Shown one piece after another: positions 1-5,650 of a stretch of 10,775 nt of DNA. Within the stretch, counting starts at the first letter, position 1, and every line of letters begins with the position of its first letter. Below the pieces are notes generated by a model. It was not told where the DNA came from. It did not search any database and saw only the letters and a list, made by a program, of their open reading frames with translations. Position numbers and translations under genes: made by a program. Source of the stretch: Paracoccaceae bacterium (GTDB taxonomy: Bacteria > Pseudomonadota > Alphaproteobacteria > Rhodobacterales > Rhodobacteraceae); assembly GCA_015487255.1 (NCBI GenBank), contig WFQA01000329.1, positions 1-10,775 of the forward strand, given 5' to 3'.

Positions 1-745
1 CATAAGCCCCGCCGCGCCCGCAAAGATAAAGCGTGGCCCCGGCGATATCCGCCGCATTGCCCACCCGCCCCAGCGGCACATTTTTAGCCACCTTGGCCGC
101 GCCTTCGGGCGCGCCAATGGCAAAGGCGGTCATTTTCGAGGGGAACGGCCCCGGCGCGATGGCGTTGACGGTAATGCGCCGGGCGGCAAATTCATTGGCC
201 AGGGTTTTGGTCAGATGATGCACCGCCGCCTTGGAGGCGGTATAGGCATAAGCCCCCTCCGCCACCGGCACCGTGCCCATGACCGAGCCGATATTCACCA
301 CCCTTGAGGGGTCGTCATCACTGGCGGACGCCTCGAGCATAGGCAGCAACTCCCTGGTCAGGGTAAACAGCCCGGCCACATTGACCGACATGGTCTTTTG
401 CCATTGCGCATGCGGAAAATCAGCGATTGGCGCGCCCCATGTGGTGCCGGCATTGTTGAACAGAATATCAAGCTTGCGCACCCGCGCCTTCACCGATTCC
501 GCCAGCACCAGAATTGACTCCTCAGAGCCGACATCACCGGCAAAGCCTTCAGCCCGCCCCGGCGCGCGCAGATCATTGAGCCGCTCGGCCATGGCCACAC
601 AGCGCTCACCCTTGCGGCTGACCAACATCACATCAGCCCCGGCCCGCACCAGCGCCTCGGCGATCATCGCGCCAATACCGCTGCTGCCCCCGGTCACCAA
701 TGCAACCTTGCCTTTAAGGCTGAAAAGATTGTTCAGAAAATCCAT
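1..745 (-). CDS. RhlG-like short-chain dehydrogenase/reductase (SDR), 3' end off the left edge
   Basis: This is an NAD(P)(H)-dependent oxidoreductase of the classical SDR family. 248 codons are visible from an ATG at 745, and the C-terminus is cut by the window edge. Visible motifs are the cofactor-binding TGGSSGIG at residues 18-25, NNAG at 97-100, a catalytic Ser at about 154 (NIGS) and the catalytic Y168-x-x-x-K172 (YTASK). The APGPFPSKMT stretch after residue 197 and the overall pattern resemble RhlG-type 3-oxoacyl-ACP/CoA reductases (from memory of the family). About 10-15 residues should be missing, since relatives are about 255-260 long. A strong GGAGGGG ribosome site at 751-757 lies 5 bases before the ATG. 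The gene is divergent from the small membrane-protein gene. The SDR assignment is firm. The substrate is unknown; fatty-acyl, hydroxyalkanoate or other ketones are all possible. Confidence 0.9.
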   Translation of the reverse strand, partial: MDFLNNLFSLKGKVALVTGGSSGIGAMIAEALVRAGADVMLVSRKGERCVAMAERLNDLRAPGRAEGFAGDVGSEESILVLAESVKARVRKLDILFNNAGTTWGAPIADFPHAQWQKTMSVNVAGLFTLTRELLPMLEASASDDDPSRVVNIGSVMGTVPVAEGAYAYTASKAAVHHLTKTLANEFAARRITVNAIAPGPFPSKMTAFAIGAPEGAAKVAKNVPLGRVGNAADIAGATLYLCGRGGAY

Positions 746-848
746 ATACGCCCCTCCGCTTGCCAAGCCCGATATAATTATGCCACAATTCAACCATAGA
801 CTAAATGAGATTTTGTAGTTTGTATACGCGTAACAAAGGGCCAAATTA
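746..848. promoter_or_regulatory. Divergent promoter region between the SDR and the small membrane-protein gene
   Basis: This short intergenic stretch is clearly more AT-rich than the flanking genes, and promoters for both directions are expected here. It contains a TATAAT word at 773-778 on the plus strand and CATAAT on the minus strand. It also holds a near-palindrome at 819-837. No -35/-10 pair is convincing enough to assign, so the promoter call is an inference from gene orientation and base composition. Confidence 0.45.
819..837. promoter_or_regulatory. Near-palindromic operator candidate, LacI/GntR-gluconate-like
   Basis: The 19 bases TTTGTATACGCGTAACAAA centre on a perfect 8-bp palindrome, TACGCGTA (825-832). 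The arms are extended by TTTGT and ACAAA, with one extra A in the left arm. A central CG with TGT/ACA flanks resembles LacI-family operators such as that of the gluconate repressor GntR (TGTTAC-type half-sites). It ends in the ribosome-binding stretch of the 849 gene, a position suited to repression. No LacI-type regulator gene is in the window, so this is a pattern-based inference. Confidence 0.35.
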
Positions 849-1112
849 ATGGAATTGTTCATCCTTCTGGGCGCCGGCTTTTTGGGGGCGGTTTTTTTGT
901 CTAGCCAGAGCGATTCTCCCGGCGTGTCTTTTTTGTGGAGGTTTCTGGCAGGCATCAGCGGCGGTGGCATTGCCTATTTAGCCCTGAGGTTGGGCGGCAT
1001 CTTCCCGCAAACCCCCGATTTTGCCTCGTTCATATTGCTGTTTGTGGTGGGCGGGTTGAGCGGCGCGGCGGCTATGCTGCTTTATTTCGTGATCCGCCGC
1101 TTTATCAAATAG
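849..1112 (+). CDS. Small three-helix membrane protein, function unknown
   Basis: An 87-residue hydrophobic protein that I do not recognise. Three membrane segments are visible, at about residues 2-18, 28-49 and 58-82. They are separated by a short polar loop (SSQSDSPG) and a PQTPD turn, and the protein ends in a basic tail, RRFIK. Glycine-rich stretches in helices 2 and 3 (GISGGG, GGLSGAAA) suggest tight helix packing. The ribosome site is probably AAAGGG at 835-840, 8 bases before the ATG. The gene is divergent from the SDR and convergent with dapB. A second overlapping frame (935-1126) is less hydrophobic and looks like a shadow. That the gene is real is inferred from the membrane pattern, an acceptable ribosome site and the lack of any other gene here. 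Confidence 0.65.
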   Translation: MELFILLGAGFLGAVFLSSQSDSPGVSFLWRFLAGISGGGIAYLALRLGGIFPQTPDFASFILLFVVGGLSGAAAMLLYFVIRRFIK

Positions 1113-1132
1113 CCCGGCTCAAATAGCCTGGC
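1106..1132. repeat. Tandem 13-bp near-duplicate spanning the stop codon
   Basis: CAAATAGCCCGGC (1106-1118) is followed one base later by CAAATAGCCTGGC (1120-1132), matching at 12 of 13 positions with period 14. The first copy contains the TAG stop of the membrane-protein gene. Because GCC-N-GGC is nearly self-complementary, the two copies can also pair as a weak 7-bp stem with one mismatch. There is no T-run after it, so it is not a convincing terminator. Confidence 0.6.
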
Positions 1133-1141
1133 GGGGCGGGG

Positions 1142-1954
1142 TTATTCCATCCCCAACACATCCAGCATCGAATATTGCCCCGGCTTTTGCCCATGCCCCC
1201 ATAGCGCGGCTTTGAGCGCGCCACGGGCAAACAGCATCCGGTCCGAGGCGATATGCCTGAGCGATATCCGCTCGCCCATTCCGGCAAAGATAACCTCGTG
1301 CTCGCCCACCACATCCCCGCCGCGCAGCGCGGCAAAGCCGATATGGCCGGCGCGGCGTTCGCCGGTAATGCCCTCGCGCGCCAGATCACGGATATCATCG
1401 AGCTTATGCCCGCGCCCCTCTGCCGCCGCCTCGCCCAGCATCAGGGCCGTGCCCGAGGGTGCATCGACCTTGTGACGATGGTGCATCTCCACCACCTCGA
1501 TATCAAAATCCTCGTCCAGAGCGGCGGCGACCTTGCGGGTCAGCACGCTCAGCAGATTGACCCCGAGGCTGAAATTGCCCGAGCGGATGATCGGCGCATG
1601 GCGCGAAGCCGCTTCGAGCCGGGCGAGATCATCCGCGCTCAACCCCGTGGTGCCGATCACATGTGCCGCGCGCACCTGCGCGGCGATCTCGGCATTGGCC
1701 ATGGTGGCCTCGGGGGTGGTGAAATCAAGCAAGGCATGGGCGTGTTGCAATGTATCAAGCGGGTTGTCGCGCACGATAACCCCGCGTGCGGCACCACCCA
1801 TCACCTCGCCCAGATCATGCCCGACCCAAGCATGGCCCGGCCGCTCGGACACGCCGGCCAAACTGGCGCCGGCATGCTCATCCACCGCGCTGAGCAGCAT
1901 CTGCCCCATGCGCCCAGAAACCCCCATCACCGCAATATTCACCTGCCCGCTCAT
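1142..1954 (-). CDS. dapB: 4-hydroxy-tetrahydrodipicolinate reductase
   Basis: DapB reduces 4-hydroxy-tetrahydrodipicolinate with NAD(P)H in the cytoplasm, on the way to meso-diaminopimelate and lysine. The 270-residue product has the family's usual length. It shows the Rossmann glycine motif GVSGRMG at residues 11-17, a GTTG loop at 101-104, and the signature around residues 156-170 (EMHHRHKVDAPSGTA) with catalytic H158/H159, K162 and the SGT substrate loop. The reading frame extends upstream to a TTG at 1996. The ATG at 1954 is preferred because AGGAG (1961-1965) lies 6 bases before it and the protein then begins just ahead of the Rossmann strand. The gene converges with the small membrane-protein gene and is divergent from rbfA. 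Confidence 0.97.
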   Translation of the reverse strand: MSGQVNIAVMGVSGRMGQMLLSAVDEHAGASLAGVSERPGHAWVGHDLGEVMGGAARGVIVRDNPLDTLQHAHALLDFTTPEATMANAEIAAQVRAAHVIGTTGLSADDLARLEAASRHAPIIRSGNFSLGVNLLSVLTRKVAAALDEDFDIEVVEMHHRHKVDAPSGTALMLGEAAAEGRGHKLDDIRDLAREGITGERRAGHIGFAALRGGDVVGEHEVIFAGMGERISLRHIASDRMLFARGALKAALWGHGQKPGQYSMLDVLGME

Positions 1955-1960
1955 CGCGCT

Positions 1961-1965
1961 CTCCT
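1961..1965 (-). promoter_or_regulatory. dapB ribosome-binding site
   Basis: On the minus strand AGGAG lies 6 bases before the ATG at 1954. It decides the start against the upstream in-frame TTG at 1996, which has no clear Shine-Dalgarno sequence. Confidence 0.8.
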
Positions 1966-1999
1966 GCCCTGATTTCCCCAGCTTTACCCCGCCCAAAGC

Positions 2000-2028
2000 T
2001 TGACTTCAACACGCTTGCCCGCCATATC
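2000..2028 (+). promoter_or_regulatory. Candidate rbfA promoter, possibly giving a leaderless mRNA
   Basis: TTGACT (2000-2005) is a near-consensus -35 box. Seventeen bases later CATATC (2023-2028) is a weak -10 box matching 3 of 6 positions. A start about 7 bases downstream would fall at or next to the rbfA ATG at 2035. No Shine-Dalgarno sequence is visible before that ATG. This is an inference from spacing and the -35 word only. Confidence 0.35.
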
Positions 2029-2034
2029 CGCCCC

Positions 2035-2442
2035 ATGGCTAAAAACAAATCATCAAATCGCGGCCCCGGCCAGCGGCAATTGCGGGTTGGCGAGAGCATC
2101 CGCCGCATTCTCTCTGAGGTTTTCGCCCGGGGCGAGCTGCATGACCCGGAACTGGCCCATGTGTCGATCACCGTGGGGGAGGTGCGCATGTCGCCCGACC
2201 TCAGCGTTGCCACGGTTTTTGTGCTGCCGCTGGGCGGGGAAAATGCCGGGGAAGTGGCCCGCGCGCTGGCCCGCAATAAAGGCGAGCTGCGCCAGTTGGT
2301 CACCAAGGAGCTGAATATCCGCTTTTCGCCAGATCTGCGGTTTTTGCCCGACCTGACCTTTGACCAGATGGCGGAAACCGAACGCCTGCTCAACCTTGAT
2401 GCGGTAAAGCGCGACCTCGCCAAGCCCGACGAGCCGGAATGA
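2035..2442 (+). CDS. rbfA: 30S ribosome-binding factor A
   Basis: RbfA is a small KH-type RNA-binding protein that binds immature 30S subunits and aids 16S rRNA 5'-end maturation and cold adaptation. The product has 135 residues, within the family range. It shows the typical N-terminal R-V-x-E-S-I-R-R helix, the region around residue 50-65 with V-R-M-S-P-D-L (the family's hallmark central strand), and the LRFLPDLTFD stretch near residues 101-110 followed by an acidic C-terminal tail. No Shine-Dalgarno sequence precedes the ATG, so initiation may be leaderless or weak. Its stop overlaps the next gene's ATG by four bases (ATGA). Here rbfA is not preceded by infB, unlike the common nusA-infB-rbfA order. 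dapB lies upstream and divergent. Confidence 0.95.
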   Translation: MAKNKSSNRGPGQRQLRVGESIRRILSEVFARGELHDPELAHVSITVGEVRMSPDLSVATVFVLPLGGENAGEVARALARNKGELRQLVTKELNIRFSPDLRFLPDLTFDQMAETERLLNLDAVKRDLAKPDEPE

Positions 2443-3173
2443 GTGAAGCGCGCCTATTCGTCACCTCGGCGCGCCAGCAGCCGCTCAACTGCCTGCTTTC
2501 GCTCAAGGTTGGCAGCACGTTTCTGCGCAACCTGATTTACGTGCTGGATAACGGCGAGATCTTCAGCCGGGTTGAAAAGGAATTCCCCACCGGGCTGCAC
2601 AACCGCGAGCTAACCGCAGCTGAACTGGCGCAGGAGGTTTCGTTTTATGTGGTGCGCGACCCGGTGGCGCGGTTTTTCTCGCTTTATTTTGACAAGGTCG
2701 TCGGCAAGGAGGAAAACCGCTTTCCCTGGATCATCGAAAAGCTGAAGGCGCATCGGGTCTTTCATGAAGGGGTGGATTTGAGCCTGAACCAGCATCGGGA
2801 TAACTGCATGTCTTTGCTTGGATTTTTGGGGGTGCGGCTGCGCGGGAAGCTCAAAAATCCGATCAACCCGCATTGGAACAAGCAGATCACCCGCGTCGCC
2901 AAAGGCATAGAGTTCGGCCTGCAGCCTTTGATGCTGGAAAACCTCGAACCCCAGCTTTTGCAGATTGCCGACGGGCGGATAGAGGGGCTGGAACAGGCGG
3001 CAAAAATGGTGCAGAGTCGCAACCGCTCACCGCAGCCGCCAGTGGCAAAAAGCATTTTGACCCGCGAAATGCACGAGAAAATATCAGCGCTTTATCCCGA
3101 GGATATCCAGCTTTATGATCTGGTGAAAACCGGTTGGGAAGTGCTGGGCAAGCCGCCCGAAATCAAGCTTTAG
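2439..3173 (+). CDS. Sulfotransferase-family-like protein inserted between rbfA and truB
   Basis: A 244-residue protein resembling PAPS-dependent sulfotransferases of the Sulfotransfer_2 (HNK-1/chondroitin) type. Residues 20-31 carry a KVGST motif (K23, S26, T27) in the place of the 5'-phosphosulfate-binding loop. Residues 72-84 carry VRDPVARFFSLY, matching the 3'-phosphate-binding R-D-P-x-x-R-x-x-S-x-Y pattern. A PHW segment at about 144-146 resembles the H-W substrate/base region of these enzymes. There is no signal peptide or membrane anchor, so it should be cytosolic. It starts on the ATGA overlapping the rbfA stop, suggesting translational coupling, and ends 9 bases before truB. Substrate unknown: glycan, lipid or small molecule are all possible. 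By eye it is slightly less GC-rich than truB. Family call moderately sure; function not assigned. Confidence 0.72.
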   Translation: MSEARLFVTSARQQPLNCLLSLKVGSTFLRNLIYVLDNGEIFSRVEKEFPTGLHNRELTAAELAQEVSFYVVRDPVARFFSLYFDKVVGKEENRFPWIIEKLKAHRVFHEGVDLSLNQHRDNCMSLLGFLGVRLRGKLKNPINPHWNKQITRVAKGIEFGLQPLMLENLEPQLLQIADGRIEGLEQAAKMVQSRNRSPQPPVAKSILTREMHEKISALYPEDIQLYDLVKTGWEVLGKPPEIKL

Positions 3174-3182
3174 GATATTTTC

Positions 3183-4094
3183 ATGGCAAGACGTAAAAAA
3201 GGCCGGCCGCTCAATGGCTGGCTGGTGATCGACAAACCCCTTGGCATTACCTCGAGCGCGGTGGTCAACAAGGCGAAATGGGCGTTTGATGCCCAAAAGG
3301 CCGGCCATGCCGGCACGCTGGACCCCGACGCCACCGGGGTGCTGGCCATTGCCTTTGGCGAGGCGACCAAAACCGTGCCTTTTGTGACCGATTCGCTGAA
3401 AGCCTATCGTTTTACCCTGCGCCTCGGGCAGGCCACCAACACAGATGACGGCGAGGGCGAGGTGATTGCCGAATCAGATAACCGCCCGAGTGCCGAGGAT
3501 ATCCGCGCCGCCCTGCCCGCCTTTAGAGGGGATATCATGCAGGTGCCGCCGCAATATTCCGCCGTGAAGGTTGACGGCGAGCGCGCCTATAAACGCGCGC
3601 GTGACGGCGAGGAGATGGCGCTGAAAGCAAGGCCGCTTTTGGTGGAGAGCCTCGAGCTGGTCGAGATGCCCGACCCCGACCACGCGGTGCTGGAAATGAC
3701 CTGCGGCAAGGGGGGCTATGTGCGCTCCATCGCGCGGGACCTTGGCGCGGCGCTGGGTTGCTTTGGCCATGTGGTGGCACTGCGCCGCCTCTGGGCCGGG
3801 CCGTTCGAGATCGAAGACAGCATCCCCTTTGCCAGGCTTGACGAGCTGGCCAGGGACCGGGCACTGGATGATTTTTTGCTGCCGCTGGAAGCGGGGTTGA
3901 ACGACCTTGAGGAGCTGCCCTGCACCCCCGAAGGCGCGGCAAGGTTGCGCAATGGCAACCCGGGGCTGGTGCTGGCGGCAGATGTGGAATATGGCGAGGA
4001 GTGCTGGGCCTCGTTTAACGGTGTGCCGGTGGCGATCGGGGTTTATAAGGCCGGTGAATTGCACCCTTCAAGGGTTTTTGTATTGGAGGGCTGA
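3183..4094 (+). CDS. truB: tRNA pseudouridine(55) synthase
   Basis: TruB isomerises uridine 55 in the T-loop of nearly all tRNAs and also helps tRNA folding. The 303-residue product is of usual length. Motifs in order are N-terminal GWLVIDKPLGITS (12-24), the catalytic block GHAGTLDPDATGVL (41-54) with nucleophile D47, the PPQYSAVKVDGERAY block (122-136) with the conserved tyrosine, and GGYVRSIARDLG (177-188). A C-terminal PUA-like part with LPCTPEGAARLRNG spans 245-258. AGGA at 3172-3175 lies 7 bases before the ATG. It follows the sulfotransferase-like gene by 9 bases and precedes the GNAT gene by 1 base, so all are probably co-transcribed with rbfA. The usual rpsO does not follow directly. 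Confidence 0.97.
   Translation: MARRKKGRPLNGWLVIDKPLGITSSAVVNKAKWAFDAQKAGHAGTLDPDATGVLAIAFGEATKTVPFVTDSLKAYRFTLRLGQATNTDDGEGEVIAESDNRPSAEDIRAALPAFRGDIMQVPPQYSAVKVDGERAYKRARDGEEMALKARPLLVESLELVEMPDPDHAVLEMTCGKGGYVRSIARDLGAALGCFGHVVALRRLWAGPFEIEDSIPFARLDELARDRALDDFLLPLEAGLNDLEELPCTPEGAARLRNGNPGLVLAADVEYGEECWASFNGVPVAIGVYKAGELHPSRVFVLEG
4085..4090 (+). promoter_or_regulatory. Ribosome-binding site of the GNAT gene
   Basis: GGAGGG sits inside the last codons of truB, 5 bases before the ATG at 4096. It fixes that start, although the frame is open upstream to 3907. Confidence 0.8.
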
Positions 4095-4095
4095 C

Positions 4096-4782
4096 ATGGA
4101 AAACCACTTCGGGCAGCCCGTTGGCAATCCCGTTGATTATGCGGATGCGAAACTGCCGCAACGCACCCCACTGCACGGCCGATATTGCCATCTGGAGCCG
4201 TTTGCTCTCGACAAGCACGCCGATAGCCTGTTTGACGCCTATCAGACCGACAGTGGCGGCAAAAACTGGACCTATCTGCCTTACGCCGCCTTTGATGACC
4301 GCGCAAAGTTCAAAGCATGGGCGAAGGCAACCTGCACCGGCACAGACCCGTTTTTTTATGCGGTCATAGACCCCGAAAGCGGCCATGCCATCGGGCTGGC
4401 CAGCTATTTGCGCATCAATCCGGCTGCGGGCAGTATCGAGGTTGGCTGGATCAATTTTTCACCGCTGTTGCAAGGCACCCGCGCCTCGACCGAGGCGATG
4501 TATCTGATGATGCAAGAGGCGTTCAAGCTGGGTTATCGCCGCTACGAATGGAAATGTGACAGCCTGAACGCCCCGTCAAACCGCGCCGCCAAGCGGTTGG
4601 GCTTTACCTATGAGGGCACCTTTCGGCAGGCGCTGGTTTATAAAGGCCGCAATCGAGATACCGCGTGGTATTCGGTGCTTGATAATGAATGGCCCGCCTT
4701 GCAGCGCGGTTTTGAGCAGTGGCTGTCAGCCGATAATTTTGATGCAACCGGGCGTCAGATCAACAAGCTGCATATGCGATGA
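4096..4782 (+). CDS. GNAT-family N-acetyltransferase (RimJ/RimL type)
   Basis: A 228-residue cytosolic acetyltransferase using acetyl-CoA. Visible hallmarks are the central strand segment SIEVGWINFSP (113-123), the CoA pyrophosphate-binding turn LLQGTRASTEA (124-134), and the C-terminal L-N-A-P-S-N-R-A-A-K-R-L-G-F block (157-170), followed by YEGTFRQ and YKGRNRDTAWYSVLDNEW. This layout is typical of the COG1670 RimJ/RimL group, whose known members acetylate ribosomal protein N-termini, antibiotics or small amines. The start at 4096 is set by GGAGGG and lies 1 base after the truB stop. Being last in the rbfA-truB run hints at a target in translation, but this is only guilt by association. The gene converges on the HAD phosphatase, with 12 bases between the stops and no clear terminator. 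Confidence 0.88.
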   Translation: MENHFGQPVGNPVDYADAKLPQRTPLHGRYCHLEPFALDKHADSLFDAYQTDSGGKNWTYLPYAAFDDRAKFKAWAKATCTGTDPFFYAVIDPESGHAIGLASYLRINPAAGSIEVGWINFSPLLQGTRASTEAMYLMMQEAFKLGYRRYEWKCDSLNAPSNRAAKRLGFTYEGTFRQALVYKGRNRDTAWYSVLDNEWPALQRGFEQWLSADNFDATGRQINKLHMR

Positions 4783-4794
4783 GCAGATAGCGGG

Positions 4795-5589
4795 CTAGCG
4801 CCCCCGCAACAACACCCCGGCGATTTCCACAAAACCCGCCCCGCCGCGCGCCTTGCTGACAAAACCGGGCTTGGCGGGCAGGTCATCACCAAAATCCAGC
4901 ACATTGGCCACCCCGCACGCATAGGGAAAAAACGCAAACATCGGGCTGTCATTCGGGCTGTCACCGCAAAACACCACCTTGTCACGCATCTTGTCGATAT
5001 CAAGCCCCAGCTCGCGGTTGGCGAATTTGCGGCTCATGGAAAGCTTGTCATATTGGCCAAACCAGCCGTTGACATGGATCGAGGATATCTTGGCCACCGC
5101 GCCTTCCTGTTCAAATATCGCCTTGATCTGCCGCACGGAAGCCGCATCGAGTGCCGGCACATCCTCGCAAAAATCTATCGCCAGATCCGCCTCGCGGTAA
5201 GGCTGGTCAGCCGAAACCGCACTGCCCGGGACCTCTTTCAGCACCCGCGCCCGGATGGTTTGCAGCCGCTCTTGGCCGATCTGCCGGGTGCTGGCATCCT
5301 GCTCGTAAACCCGCTTCATTTGCCGCTTTTGCCCATCATAGGCAAAGTAAAACGCGCCGTTTTCCCCCACCACCCCGGCCACCGGCCAGATACGGGCGAT
5401 CATATCACACCAGCCCGCCGGGCGGCCGGTGACCGGCACCACATGTATACCCGCCTCGCTCAGCGCCTCAAGCGCTGCGTAAGCCTCGGCGGGCAGATGG
5501 CCATCGGTGGTCAGGGTGTCGTCGATATCGGTGAACACACAGGCAATGCCTTTGGCGATATCGGCGGGAAAAGCGCTGAGCGGTTGCAT
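4795..5589 (-). CDS. HAD-superfamily (subfamily IIB, C2 cap) sugar-phosphatase-like hydrolase
   Basis: A 264-residue Mg2+-dependent phosphohydrolase. The HAD motifs are complete: motif I D21-I-D23-D24-T (nucleophile D21), motif II VTGR (T54), motif III K182 and motif IV GDSPND (D210, D214). The cap lies between motifs II and III (about 80-175), which is the C2/Cof-like arrangement shared with sucrose-phosphate and mannosylphosphoglycerate phosphatases and the archaeal phosphoglycolate phosphatase of Thermoplasma. The frame is open to a TTG at 5640. The ATG at 5589 is chosen because GGAG (5597-5600) sits 7 bases upstream and the extension has no homology features. It lies 61 bases after cbbO on the same strand, so it may be the fourth cbb gene, or it may have its own promoter in that gap. 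Substrate not assigned. Confidence 0.9.
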   Translation of the reverse strand: MQPLSAFPADIAKGIACVFTDIDDTLTTDGHLPAEAYAALEALSEAGIHVVPVTGRPAGWCDMIARIWPVAGVVGENGAFYFAYDGQKRQMKRVYEQDASTRQIGQERLQTIRARVLKEVPGSAVSADQPYREADLAIDFCEDVPALDAASVRQIKAIFEQEGAVAKISSIHVNGWFGQYDKLSMSRKFANRELGLDIDKMRDKVVFCGDSPNDSPMFAFFPYACGVANVLDFGDDLPAKPGFVSKARGGAGFVEIAGVLLRGR

Positions 5590-5596
5590 GGTCTGG

Positions 5597-5600
5597 CTCC
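5597..5600 (-). promoter_or_regulatory. Ribosome-binding site of the HAD gene
   Basis: On the minus strand GGAG lies 7 bases before the ATG at 5589. It supports that start over the upstream in-frame TTG at 5640. Confidence 0.6.
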
Positions 5601-5650
5601 GTTGGGTTGCGGCTGCCCAGCTTATAGAAACAGCGCGCAATGGAAAAGCC

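Noticed and set aside
935..1126. Alternative 63-codon frame overlapping the small membrane protein
   Set aside because: It lacks a ribosome site and any membrane or domain pattern. The 849 frame has a consistent three-helix profile.
1253..1972. Open frame of 239 codons on the plus strand opposite dapB
   Set aside because: dapB is certain from its catalytic signature, and the antisense frame shows no family features.
3474..4064. Open frame of 196 codons opposite truB
   Set aside because: Composition shadow of truB with no motif.
3907..4095. N-terminal extension of the GNAT gene into truB
   Set aside because: The extension is the out-of-frame truB sequence. A strong GGAGGG site and the family length place the start at 4096.
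4783..4800. Bidirectional terminator between the GNAT and HAD genes
   Set aside because: Only a 4-bp GGGC/GCCC stem is present, with no T-runs.
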